In this document: piece after piece, positions 8,643 to 16,737 of the stretch
How the letters are laid out: each line of letters starts with the position of its first letter
How positions within the stretch are numbered: position 1 is the stretch's first letter
DNA from: Halobacterium sp. R2-5
GTDB taxonomy: Archaea; Halobacteriota; Halobacteria; Halobacteriales; Halobacteriaceae
Reading direction: 5' to 3'
Length of the DNA stretch: 64,000 nucleotides
NCBI RefSeq assembly: GCF_011734195.1
Contig: NZ_JAANTH010000003.1
Location: 205,982-269,981 of the forward strand
Notes under the pieces: generated by a model
Databases searched by the model: none
What the model was told of the DNA's origin: nothing
Seen by the model: the letters and a program-made list of their open reading frames with translations, nothing else
Made by a program: the position numbers and the translations under genes

Positions 8643-9730
8643 TTAATTGCTTTGTGAACACCATTTAGTAATACGCACACGGAGGTCGTCCGTTACCTGT
8701 TCCGTCCCTGAGTCACCACCGATATCGGGGGTTCGTGGGGCATCCGTGTCGGCCAATTGTTTCGCTACGGCGGTCCTCAACGTTCGTGCAACCGCCTGTT
8801 CATCGAGGTAGTCCCAGAGAAGTTCCCATGAGAGCACTGCTCCAATCGGATTCGCGATCTCCTTACCCATGATATCGAAGGCACTTCCGTGAACCGGCTC
8901 GAACATCGACGGGTATTCTCCCGTCGGGTTGATGTTCGTCGACGGAGCAAGACCCATGCTTCCGGAGATACCCGCGCCAAGGTCGGTGAGAATGTCGCCA
9001 AAGAGGTTCGAGGCGACGATAACGTCGAACTCCTCTGGTCGCCTGACGAGGTCCATGCTAGCCGCATCGACGAGCAGACGTTCGACATCGACCTCGGGAT
9101 AGTCTTGATGGACTTCACTTACAATATCGTCAGAAGACCATTCCATGGACCTGTGCGTTGGATTTTGTGATACTCGTGAGCTTGTGGTCGCGTTCAGTTG
9201 CAGCCTCGAACGCCGCACGGACGATTGTCTCCGTTCCGTCGCGAGTGTAAAGAGCACTCTGGACAGCGACCTCGTTCTTGTACCCCTGATATTCTCTGCC
9301 GCCAATGTCAGCATACTCTCCCTCCGTGTTCTGTCTATAAACGACAAAGTCGATATCTCCGTTGGCGTAGCCTTGTAGTGGACTGGTAACGCCCTCAAAT
9401 AGGTAGATGGGTCGTTTACAGATCTGCTGGTTGAATCCCTTCGTGATTACCAATCTGAGTCCACGCAGGGTCACGTGGTCGGGGACATCGGGATGCCCGA
9501 CCGCACCGAGAAAGATGGCATCGTAATCACGGAGCTCGTCAAGTCCATTGTTCGGCATCATCGCCCCTTTGTGGAGATATCTCTCGGAACCCCAATCGTA
9601 CTGGATAGTATCGAACGATACGCCGCACTTGTTGGCTGCCGCCTCAACGACCGGCATTGAGTAATCTACAACTTCGGTTCCGATACCGTCACCCGGTATC
9701 ACTGCTATCTTATAAGATATTAGTTACCAT
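8643..9730 (-). pseudogene. Isocitrate/isopropylmalate/tartrate dehydrogenase family, broken by two frame changes
   Basis: Two adjacent frames together make one beta-decarboxylating dehydrogenase. The first (9130-9702) holds KIAVIPGDGIGTEV, the NAD-site region and the Lys segment TSITKSNAQVHGMVF. The second continues DDIVSEVHQDYPEVDVERL, VASNLFGDILTDLGAG and FEPVHGSAFDI to a stop at 8643. At about 9143 the sequence reads TTCTGACGAT where family members would have TTC TGG GAC GAT, so two bases appear lost. A second break is likely at the start: ATG 9730 gives MVTNI, and dropping one T near 9715 would join it to YKIAVIPGDG. Family enzymes oxidise 2-hydroxy acids such as tartrate or malate. Two independent lesions favour a pseudogene over recoding; assembly error is a weaker alternative. 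Confidence 0.85.
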
Positions 9731-10251
9731 ACTGCAGACTATTACAATTTTTGAATCCGAGGTCTGTGACGTAGTGATGACCGTGTCGAAAACCGTAACC
9801 CGTTGAGACATACGAGATCGGAAGGGAGTAGAAGGATTCGTTCGCCTTCTGCTGGTGCGTGAGCAGGAGTTCGAGAACGAACAGACCATGCTGTTGATCG
9901 AACCCCACCGTGGGAACTCATCGCCAGCGACGTAGAGTACGCCGCCTAACAGAAAGAGAAACCAAACGTCGCTGAGTTACGTTAGTAGTATAAAGATCGA
10001 GAACAGAGTCCTGCGCCAATCCAGGAAGCGCTACCAAGAATTCATCAAGAAGACGAAGCTCTGGATCGTCGTTGGGAGGGATGAAGTTCACTCAACTTTC
10101 GGCGAAGCTGTATGCCGAAGCACGTCGTGTTCGCTGAGCCGCTCAGTACCAATCAGTTGACTCCCCTTGGTAACGGGACTTCCCCTGTCCGCGACGACTC
10201 GCCGTCATTGCCAGGGAATTGAGGTAGTGCGAAAACGATGGAGTAGCCCGC
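9731..10251. other. Interval with no recognisable gene
   Basis: Only short frames with poor starts occur in these 521 bp, none with a motif I recognise. The segment may be decayed coding DNA, since fragments of all three plus frames have haloarchaeal codon texture but frequent stops. Confidence 0.5.
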
Positions 10252-10587
10252 TTAATATCCGAGTCTTCCGAGCGCCGTCTCGACGTCGGTAACGCCGTCG
10301 ATTGTCAATGAGATATTCGTGGACGTTCCGTCGGTAACCTCTGCGCTTGAGCCGTCCCAGTGAATCCGTGCTTCCTCCTCGAGCCTGTTCTCGCCCAACG
10401 AAACGCGTTGTGGCGCGCTATCTGGAAGTTGGGAAAGTACCTGGCTGAGTTGCCTGAGCTGTGCGGGTTCGAGGACTACGCTGCTTCTGTCTGGGGTCCG
10501 CAGTACGATATCGCCGTCAGAATAGACGGCCACCTCGATACCAGTCGGGGTGACTTCGTAATGCACGCGTTTGGCTTCGCCACTCAT
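10252..10587 (-). CDS. Hypothetical protein (111 aa)
   Basis: This acidic soluble protein without cysteines begins MSGEAKRVHYEVTPTGIEV. Alternating polar and hydrophobic residues suggest a mostly beta N-terminal half, followed by a Gln/Leu-rich helix (QLRQLSQVLSQLP). I do not recognise the family. The stop of the gene upstream on this strand (10584-10862) overlaps its ATG by 4 bp, so the two are probably co-transcribed and translationally coupled. Confidence 0.65.
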   Translation of the reverse strand: MSGEAKRVHYEVTPTGIEVAVYSDGDIVLRTPDRSSVVLEPAQLRQLSQVLSQLPDSAPQRVSLGENRLEEEARIHWDGSSAEVTDGTSTNISLTIDGVTDVETALGRLGY

Positions 10588-10862
10588 CCTTCCACCTCAT
10601 CATGATGGACCGTTTCCCGACTCAATTGCTGAGAGAGACTCTCGCTGTGGATACGTTGGGCCAGTTGGCCTGCCCGATCACTGTCCTGCGCAGGACTTGG
10701 GGAACCAGTATCGGCGAATTGGATGGCGTGGCCGGTCGTTTCGAGGTGGTGACTGTTCGTGTGATACGGTTGTGCAAGCCGCTGACTGTCTGTCTCGACA
10801 GGTTTGAGGGAGACCACTGTCGAAGAGACAGCCTGCAGCCGAGGGATATAGTTGTATTCCAT
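10584..10862 (-). CDS. Hypothetical protein (92 aa)
   Basis: The ATG at 10862 begins MEYNYIPRLQAVSSTVVSLK. The protein is rich in His, Gln and Ser, has no membrane segment, and is less acidic than its neighbours, so it is less certain as a gene. Support comes from the 4-bp ATGA overlap with the downstream 111-aa gene and a TATA-like ATAAATCTG stretch just upstream (about 10870-10878). The function is unknown. Confidence 0.5.
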   Translation of the reverse strand: MEYNYIPRLQAVSSTVVSLKPVETDSQRLAQPYHTNSHHLETTGHAIQFADTGSPSPAQDSDRAGQLAQRIHSESLSQQLSRETVHHDEVEG

Positions 10863-10913
10863 TACAGGTCAGATTTATTGATAGTCATGTTTAACTCTTT
10901 GTCAGATCTCAAC

Positions 10914-11624
10914 TCACGTGGAAACGATCTTCGCCTGGATCGCTTGAGACTCATCTCCGCTCCAGTCATACGAGATTTGCTGCCGCTCCAACATTTCCGC
11001 GATAAGATGACCAATATCCTCGTCCGACATGGTCATCGTATCGAAGGACTCGTACCCGATTGATGGACTATCGGGGTCATTCTGTGCTGAAAAGCTTACA
11101 GCTCCGAGAACCTCGGTTCCCGCATCTTCAAGCTCTTCAACCAAATTCTCGATGGCGGGCCCACCACAGGAATGACAGCCAGATTGCCCAATATTCGTCA
11201 CAACACTGTGGCCCCTCAAATCAGCCATTGCATCCCGGAACGGAAGGGAATAACACCGCAACGGGTTCACTGTCTCAATCTTACATGTGCCTCCATGTAC
11301 ACGAGCGCGTAAATTAAAATCTGGATGATAATACCCGGCATAGCCCAGGTCAATATCCAGGAGCTCAAGCGCATCGTCAAGGAACCGATCGACATACGGG
11401 TTCGAGATCAGCTTGCGCGCCGGTGGACCCAACGCGAGCAAGCCGTCCCTGCGCTCTCGAAGCACCTCGGCCAACGTGAGCGGGCCGGTATTCGAACCTA
11501 CCTGAGCATACTTTGCTTCCAGCTGCTCGAGTTTCGTCGGGCCGAGACCAACTAGGTCGTCGAGATGGTCGCGAAGCACAATATTCGACGCTGCTACCGC
11601 GTTCGTGGAGGGCTTCTGTAGCAT
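10914..11624 (-). CDS. Hypothetical protein with a CxxC motif (236 aa)
   Basis: ATG 11622-11624 starts MLQKPSTNAVAASNIVL; a TTG two codons earlier is possible. The N-terminal part, DLVGLGPTKLEQLEAKY, resembles a helix-hairpin-helix turn. A CxxC pair in GQSGCHSCGGP (about residue 150) and two further Cys (TCKIETVNPLRC) could bind metal. The C-terminal third is acidic and helical. I do not recognise the family. A TATATA stretch at 11631-11636 on this strand lies unusually close to the start, so the real start may be further in, for example GTG at 11579. Confidence 0.6.
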   Translation of the reverse strand: MLQKPSTNAVAASNIVLRDHLDDLVGLGPTKLEQLEAKYAQVGSNTGPLTLAEVLRERRDGLLALGPPARKLISNPYVDRFLDDALELLDIDLGYAGYYHPDFNLRARVHGGTCKIETVNPLRCYSLPFRDAMADLRGHSVVTNIGQSGCHSCGGPAIENLVEELEDAGTEVLGAVSFSAQNDPDSPSIGYESFDTMTMSDEDIGHLIAEMLERQQISYDWSGDESQAIQAKIVST

Positions 11625-11737
11625 GTCCAACTATATACGCCCACGTGTCACTGATAAGGGTTTGCCAAAGCAAGATCAAAACTCCCTGCGACCCGAACAG
11701 GAGTTTTCCCTCGCAAAAAAGGCGTGCGGCCCGTTTA

Positions 11738-12133
11738 CTAGGACAATTGAGACGATTCGGAGGCGTTATCCGCCGAGAGCAGTTTTGGTGCGGCCTGATG
11801 TAGCTCAAGGACCCTATGTCCACGCGTCGTCAACGAGACCGTCTTCCGCTGCTGATTGTACGCTAAAACACGAACATCAGCCATCATTGGCAGATGTGAT
11901 TGGAGAATTGACACGTTCGCAGCGGTCCGATCTTGACCGTGCTCCGTCGAAAGGTGATCAGCGATGTCCCGAACCGGGACCACCTCATCGTCTTCGTCCG
12001 CCACGAACTGGAGGATCCAGCGCCGCCGCTGGTTCCGGAGTACCTCATACGCAATTCCGGGATCGATTTCCGGTTCGGGCTTGGTATCTTGATTCTGGGT
12101 GACAGCTTCTCTGAGCGTGCTGAGTAGGCTCAT
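11738..12133 (-). CDS. Winged-helix protein, DUF7344-like
   Basis: ATG 12131-12133 gives 131 residues starting MSLLSTLREAV. The core VLRNQRRRWILQFVADED, the helix pair VRDIADHLSTEH and the wing segment DVRVLAYNQQRKTVSLTTRG match the haloarchaeal small winged-helix proteins now called DUF7344. These are assumed DNA-binding regulators. It is divergent from the 163-aa gene at 12328, and its relative at 15496 lies beside a paralogue of that gene, suggesting a functional link. The 195-bp gap between the divergent starts would hold both promoters. Confidence 0.78.
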   Translation of the reverse strand: MSLLSTLREAVTQNQDTKPEPEIDPGIAYEVLRNQRRRWILQFVADEDDEVVPVRDIADHLSTEHGQDRTAANVSILQSHLPMMADVRVLAYNQQRKTVSLTTRGHRVLELHQAAPKLLSADNASESSQLS

Positions 12134-12327
12134 CACGTTCCTCCTACCGGAGCCTACGCAGCACCACATGCGGGGTCAAGACCACCTCAGTCTCCTGATA
12201 TCCGCGATCAACCTAGTATCGAAGTTGGCACCCCTCCCTCCGACTGGTGTCTGTCGGCAGTGTGCTGTAGGTATATCAACGATTTGGCAACCCCTTAAGA
12301 GGCTGTTATGGATATGGATGAGTACCG

Positions 12328-12819
12328 ATGGTCCCCACAATCGTAGACCTCGCCCCAGGCGCGCAAATGTACATCGCCTGGATCGATCCAGACGAATCGT
12401 CGTGCCAAGTTGACCGGCTTCGCATCCAAGAGCACTACGAGACCGACAACGGTCGTCATGTCGTGTATGCGTCCAGCTCCGATCACGAAATACACCTCAT
12501 CGAGTCTGACCACCATCCGCCTATTGCGGTAAACAAAGCTCCAGATTCACTCGAAGAGCACGTCATCGACGACGACACCGAATATCGGGGCGGCCCTGTC
12601 TTTGGTATTGAACGGCGGTCTCCGCCGCTTGTATTGGACGTCCTGTGCTCCGCTCTCGAATACGGCTGCAGGCCTCTTGACGCCATCAACCTCGTTGCGC
12701 TTGGCTTTGAACTCTACTCCGTAGACGAGTACGTGCTGTGGCGTTCTGCCCCCGAAGAAAGCCTCCATGCTGACCTCGATGAAACGATCTCGCGGATGAT
12801 TGCCAACGCCAAACCCTAG
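12328..12819 (+). CDS. Unrecognised paralogous family, copy A (163 aa)
   Basis: This is one of three related proteins in 4.2 kb (others at 14913 and 15968). Shared landmarks run in the same order. First is an N-terminal WID..(x)C....L.(V/I)Q..Y block (here WIDPDESSCQVDRLRIQEHY). A central PVF(G/A)I follows (GGPVFGIERRSP), then a helix ending in G and (D/E)...(L/I)VAL......Y (INLVALGFELY). The C-terminal helix is (E/T)TI..(M/L)I (LDETISRMIANA). The N-terminal third looks like a small beta domain; the rest is helical. There is no signal or membrane segment. A CCTTAAGAGG TATA element lies about 31 bp upstream. Function is unknown; the divergent DUF7344-like gene may regulate it. Confidence 0.75.
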   Translation: MVPTIVDLAPGAQMYIAWIDPDESSCQVDRLRIQEHYETDNGRHVVYASSSDHEIHLIESDHHPPIAVNKAPDSLEEHVIDDDTEYRGGPVFGIERRSPPLVLDVLCSALEYGCRPLDAINLVALGFELYSVDEYVLWRSAPEESLHADLDETISRMIANAKP

Positions 12820-12937
12820 CCGTCCTCGCCTCCTCTTTCACAGACTAGCGTCTGCGAGACACACCAAGAGAACCAGCGGCGTCGAGACGCCGAAACTTCC
12901 AAAATGCCGGATTACGGGTCGGCGGTGGCGCGGTCGG

Positions 12938-13240
12938 TCACATGTCCGAGTCGTTGCGCCTCTCAAATGACGTTAGTGACCGTTGGACTGCAAGGACACT
13001 CTGCTCCGTCCTGAGGAACCCACCTTGCCAGATCGCATGCGTCACTTCGTTGATTGTGACCTGGGCGAGAAACCCGTACTCATCATAGAGATTTTCGTAG
13101 GTGGCGTCATAGCCCAGATTGTTGAGGAGGAGGACGTAGTCGTCAATTGGATAAACGTCTCCTTGGAAGATACGTGGCTCGCCGTTGTAGAGACGCCCAC
13201 GGAACCGTTCGATTAGTTCCTCGTGAGATGGACGCGTCAT
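12938..13240 (-). CDS. Hypothetical protein (100 aa)
   Basis: The protein begins MTRPSHEELIERFRGRLYNG and is acidic, with Tyr-rich segments (DDYVLLLNNLGYDATYENLYDEYG). No motif is recognised. The length and codon texture fit a real haloarchaeal gene. It stands alone in its orientation between copy A and the 387-aa gene at 13489. The 13241-13488 gap upstream contains no other gene that I can support. Confidence 0.6.
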   Translation of the reverse strand: MTRPSHEELIERFRGRLYNGEPRIFQGDVYPIDDYVLLLNNLGYDATYENLYDEYGFLAQVTINEVTHAIWQGGFLRTEQSVLAVQRSLTSFERRNDSDM

Positions 13241-13488
13241 TGGGTGTCACCTGCTGGGCTAACAGTTGGCTGTACTACTGGAGGGCGCTCCGTGGAGGTC
13301 TGCTTCACGGTATTTGCTACGAATTGTTGATTTCCAATAAGTCTTCGTCGGACATTTCTTCCAGCGGTGATCCACCAATGCTACTGACATCCTATATGCG
13401 ATAGAGGTTGTTCTTCTGTTCCCACGTCGCAGACAGCTCCGAGAAACGCCAAAGCGTCTTACCCGACCGACAGCTAAACCCCTTCGTA

Positions 13489-14652
13489 ATGCCCTCCCCC
13501 ATCTCCGCAGACGACCACGACCTCCGCGAAGTCCCTCCAGCAATGCATCACGACGGCGCCGCCCTAGCTGACTTCGACCCGACGCCCAACGAACCCGACC
13601 TCGACATCTGGCCGCTCGCGACCGACAAAGGTGCGAAGACATTCTCCGGTGACCCCGACGACCTCGTCCCGATCTACAACAGCTATCCGGAGCCACACGT
13701 CCGCTGGCTCACTCCCAAGCAGTTCAAATACGAGTTCGGCTACCACTCGAACAACCCCGCCGAAATCGTCGCCGACGACGCCCTTGAGGACATCAACGAC
13801 CGGCGCCGACTGACACTCTCGAAGACGCGCATGGAGGCGTTCCGTCGCGTCGCCCAGCTGTGGAACGGCGAGTACGTCGGCCCTCGCGACGTCCACCTCC
13901 TCGCCGACAAAGCGCCCTCCTGGAACGACGTCGTCGGCGACCTCGACCAGCGCCAGCTCGACGCGCTCCGCCCGACGGTGCACCGCCACGACGACGAGCT
14001 TGTAAACGCATTCGGCAAATTCGGATGGTTCGAGCCCGAGAACACCGTTTCGGGCTGGTTTAAGCCCACGTATATCGCGCGGTCGCGCGCTGACTACGAC
14101 ATTGAGGAGCGAGCGCGCACACTCATCAACGGGCGCGACGATCTCCCGAACCTCCGGGGCGACCCCCACGAAGGCTTGACGCACCGCTTCGGCGTCGGTG
14201 TCGAGGCTGCCCGCGCCGCCTTCTGCGAGAACCGCAGCGTCAAGACGTACAAACAGGTCGACGACTACACCGTCGATCTCCTCGAATACGAGGCCACTGG
14301 TGATCGCGTCGTTGGCGAGGTGCTCACCCATCACCACAACAACCGGCTCTACCGGAGCACCTTCCGGAAGCTGGCCGACCTCCAGGCGTCTGCCGTCCTC
14401 GTCTTCGACACGCGTTCGACCGCTCGCCGCGTCCTGAACCACTGGCACGACAGATGCGGCGACGTCCCCGGCGCGCCCTTCGAGAGCGAACTGAACGTCG
14501 ACTGGACGCGCTCGAAGTTCGCGGAGGCCGCCGCCGACCCAGCCCGCGACTGGTCCGTTCAGGAACTACTCACCATCTCCCAGCTCTGGAAGCTCGTCTT
14601 TGGCGAGGGACGGGCACCGCCCGCCCGCAAACTCATGTCCCTAAATTGGTAA
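13489..14652 (+). CDS. Hypothetical protein, possible nuclease-like C-terminal domain (387 aa)
   Basis: ATG 13489 starts MPSPISADDHDLREVPPAM; an earlier in-frame ATG at 13408 would add 27 residues that do not look haloarchaeal. The protein is soluble and strongly acidic/basic mixed. In the C-terminal half the pattern YTVDLLEYEA, then RVVGEVLTHHHNNRLYRST, resembles the Asp ... Glu-x-x core of PD-(D/E)xK-type folds, though the expected Lys is replaced (GEVLT). That resemblance is weak and I would not name it a nuclease. Strong G+C third-position bias gives long shadow frames on both strands. Confidence 0.65.
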   Translation: MPSPISADDHDLREVPPAMHHDGAALADFDPTPNEPDLDIWPLATDKGAKTFSGDPDDLVPIYNSYPEPHVRWLTPKQFKYEFGYHSNNPAEIVADDALEDINDRRRLTLSKTRMEAFRRVAQLWNGEYVGPRDVHLLADKAPSWNDVVGDLDQRQLDALRPTVHRHDDELVNAFGKFGWFEPENTVSGWFKPTYIARSRADYDIEERARTLINGRDDLPNLRGDPHEGLTHRFGVGVEAARAAFCENRSVKTYKQVDDYTVDLLEYEATGDRVVGEVLTHHHNNRLYRSTFRKLADLQASAVLVFDTRSTARRVLNHWHDRCGDVPGAPFESELNVDWTRSKFAEAAADPARDWSVQELLTISQLWKLVFGEGRAPPARKLMSLNW

Positions 14653-14912
14653 CTCTCCGTTCCGGACTCACCGCTGTTTCTTCCCTAACTCCACTACAGT
14701 ACACATATTATACTGGATGCTCGGCGGGTGCCCGCACCTACTCAAATCCGGTGGCTCGGGGCGTTCCGCAGTTGGTTTCGGGTGGGGAAGACGGTGGACG
14801 GCGCCGCAACTACTCTTAGAATCTGATACGTAGCCGAATCTTCTCAGTTGGCGGTGGCTACTGAGAGTCGTCCGACCGGATGTCGACGGAGCCAACTAAG
14901 AGTCGCGTGGAA

Positions 14913-15416
14913 TCAGGGTGCGGCGCTCGCGAGCATCTCGTCGATCGTTTCCTCGACGTTCGCGCGGAGCTCTTCCTCCGGCACCCCACGGCTCAGCGCG
15001 TAGTCCACGTCCGCGTAGATCTCGAAGCCCAACGCGACCAGATCCATCACCTCGGCTGGGGTGAACCCCGATTCGAGGAGCGAGAGGAGCGTCCGCCAGA
15101 GAAGGAGGCCAGAGGTCGGCATGATGGCGAATACGGGGCGTCCCGGGACGGTATCCTGGCCGCGGATTCTCTGCAATTCACCCGATTCGTCCAACAAATC
15201 CATCACAACGCCCTCTCCCATCGCGTCCGTGTCGAACGGTTTCTGGACGACCTGGATGCGATGGTCGTCGCCGGCGAGGTCAGCGACGTATACCCCCGGT
15301 TCGGCGGTGTAGACGTCCTGCACGATGAGATTTTCTGCCTGACACGTTTGGTCGGAGTCAATCCAGGAGACGTAAATGGGCTCTCCCGGCGAACACTTGT
15401 TTAGTGGAACTGACAT
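14913..15416 (-). CDS. Unrecognised paralogous family, copy B (167 aa)
   Basis: ATG 15414-15416 begins MSVPLNKCSPGEPIYVSWID; a CCTTAAGTAG element near 15440-15449 lies about 28 bp upstream, supporting this leaderless start over GTG 15425. The shared landmarks are WIDSDQTCQAENLIVQDVY, PVFAIMPTSGLLLW, EVMDLVALGFEIY and VEETIDEMLASA. Similarity to copies A and C runs the full length. Function is unknown. The DUF7344-like gene at 15496 is immediately upstream on the same strand with an 79-bp gap that contains this gene's own promoter. Confidence 0.78.
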   Translation of the reverse strand: MSVPLNKCSPGEPIYVSWIDSDQTCQAENLIVQDVYTAEPGVYVADLAGDDHRIQVVQKPFDTDAMGEGVVMDLLDESGELQRIRGQDTVPGRPVFAIMPTSGLLLWRTLLSLLESGFTPAEVMDLVALGFEIYADVDYALSRGVPEEELRANVEETIDEMLASAAP

Positions 15417-15495
15417 AGGCGACACTAATTATCCAAGAGAGCTACTTAAGGACTCGCCAAAGGCTGAGGGGAGCGGGCGCGCCACCGTCGTGCGG

Positions 15496-15879
15496 TTACT
15501 GTGTCCGCTCGCAGACGTCGCGAATCACCTCCGCGAGCGCCGACGTCGTCGGGGTCAAGCGGAGGACGCCGTGGTCGCTGTCCCACTCAACGATGTCGTG
15601 CTCGTCCAGCACTGGCGCGTGGGACTGGTGCAGACTGACGTACGCTGCCTTGTAGGCGTCTGACGGGATGTCGAAGGCGGCGGCGCCGGTTTCCTTGGCG
15701 GCGACCGCGCGCGCCAGTTCTTCGAGAGTGACTTTCTCGGCCTCCAGGTTGGCGAGTTGGAGGAGGACGAGCCGCCGGCGGCGAGCGGAAAGGATGCGAT
15801 ATACTTCGTCGGTCTCCAGGTCGATGCTTGGGCGATCGGAAACGTTGCTGGTGGTCGGGATGAGGCGTCTCAGGTTCAT
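15496..15879 (-). CDS. Winged-helix protein, DUF7344-like
   Basis: ATG 15877-15879 begins MNLRRLIPTTSN, 127 residues. The core VYRILSARRRRLVLLQLANL, the helix segment VTLEELARAVAAKE and the end ...HDIVEWDSDHGVLRLT match the winged-helix pattern seen at 11738. Their pairwise similarity is modest but the layout is the same. It is a likely regulator of copy B just downstream, or of copies B and C together. The arrangement is tandem here, while at 12.1-12.3 kb it is divergent. Confidence 0.76.
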   Translation of the reverse strand: MNLRRLIPTTSNVSDRPSIDLETDEVYRILSARRRRLVLLQLANLEAEKVTLEELARAVAAKETGAAAFDIPSDAYKAAYVSLHQSHAPVLDEHDIVEWDSDHGVLRLTPTTSALAEVIRDVCERTQ

Positions 15880-15967
15880 CAACGCCTTCTCGACGCGGGC
15901 CTGAGACGCTGTTCATCCGCACCGTGACCATTCTGTGGCGAGTTACTGTAGGATTGCGAGAAGAGGC

Positions 15968-16495
15968 CTACAAGTCCTGGTCGTGGTACTTGTTGGTGTC
16001 TTTAATCAGCATTGAGATCGTCCCATACACGTCGGCGCGGAGGGAGGATTTTGGCTTCCGGCGTATTTCAGTATACTCTTCGGCCGGGTAGAGATCCATC
16101 TCCAGCGCAACTATGTCCATCCCGTCTTCTGCTGAGAATCCCATCTCAAGCATCCGCACCAGAATCTGCCAGAGAAGCGAGCCAGGAGACCTCGCGATAC
16201 CGAATACGGGATAGCACGTGTAGTCGGCGGCGTCGTAGATGCCAATCTGGTCGTTCGGCCTGTCGTGGAGACCAGGGATAGCGACCAGAGAGTACACGTC
16301 GTCGACCGGTTTGGCCTGAACCAGCTGGAACCAGGTATCGGTGTCGCTGTTGGAAACGGTGACGACGTACGTTCCCCAAGCGGCCTGATAGGAATCCTGC
16401 ACACGGAGTTGTTCTGCTCTACAGTACTCGTTCGAATCAATCCAGGCGACCCAGACGTGGTCGCCTGCTTCGAGGTTGGTGATTGTGGGCGGCAT
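15968..16495 (-). CDS. Unrecognised paralogous family, copy C (175 aa)
   Basis: ATG 16493-16495 begins MPPTITNLEAGDHVWVAWID. It shares WIDSNEYCRAEQLRVQDSY, PVFGIARSPGSLLWQ, DGMDIVALEMDLY and VYGTISMLIKDT with copies A and B. It differs by an insertion between the N-terminal beta part and PVFGI, and by loss of Gly-Phe in the VALGFE box (VALEMD). It is less acidic at its C-terminus (NKYHDQDL). Function is unknown. It lies 88 bp upstream of the DUF7344-like gene at 15496 on the same strand, so the three genes C, wHTH and B may be loosely co-regulated. Confidence 0.77.
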   Translation of the reverse strand: MPPTITNLEAGDHVWVAWIDSNEYCRAEQLRVQDSYQAAWGTYVVTVSNSDTDTWFQLVQAKPVDDVYSLVAIPGLHDRPNDQIGIYDAADYTCYPVFGIARSPGSLLWQILVRMLEMGFSAEDGMDIVALEMDLYPAEEYTEIRRKPKSSLRADVYGTISMLIKDTNKYHDQDL

Positions 16496-16737
16496 CTGCA
16501 CATCAGAGTATCCGAGATGCCCGGAAAAGGACTAGTCAAATCTGTTAAGTGGGTACAGCACGCCGTCGGCAACTACTCGTCGTCCCCAACTATCTTTGGA
16601 ACAGAATCGGCGAGACGGTGGATACAGTGCAGCGAGACGAAATCCTACCCGTTCTCTGGTCGGTCATCTGGGAGCCCCCACCAATGATTGACGCGCGAGA
16701 GATTCGTTCTCGATGTACTCGCGGCCGAATGTTGGTC

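Noticed and set aside
9130..9160. Programmed frameshift in the dehydrogenase
   Set aside because: No slippery heptamer or stem is apparent at the break, and a second break exists near the start codon.
13564..14448. 294-codon minus-strand frame opposite the 387-aa gene
   Set aside because: A choice was needed because neither has a known family. The plus frame has the better start, acidic residues and aromatic spacing of a globular protein; the minus frame is Val/Gly/Ala low-complexity.
14668..14895. 75-codon minus frame after the 387-aa gene
   Set aside because: Ser/Arg/Pro-rich, no acidic bias, no conserved-looking segment and no promoter; the 14653-14912 gap is left without a gene.
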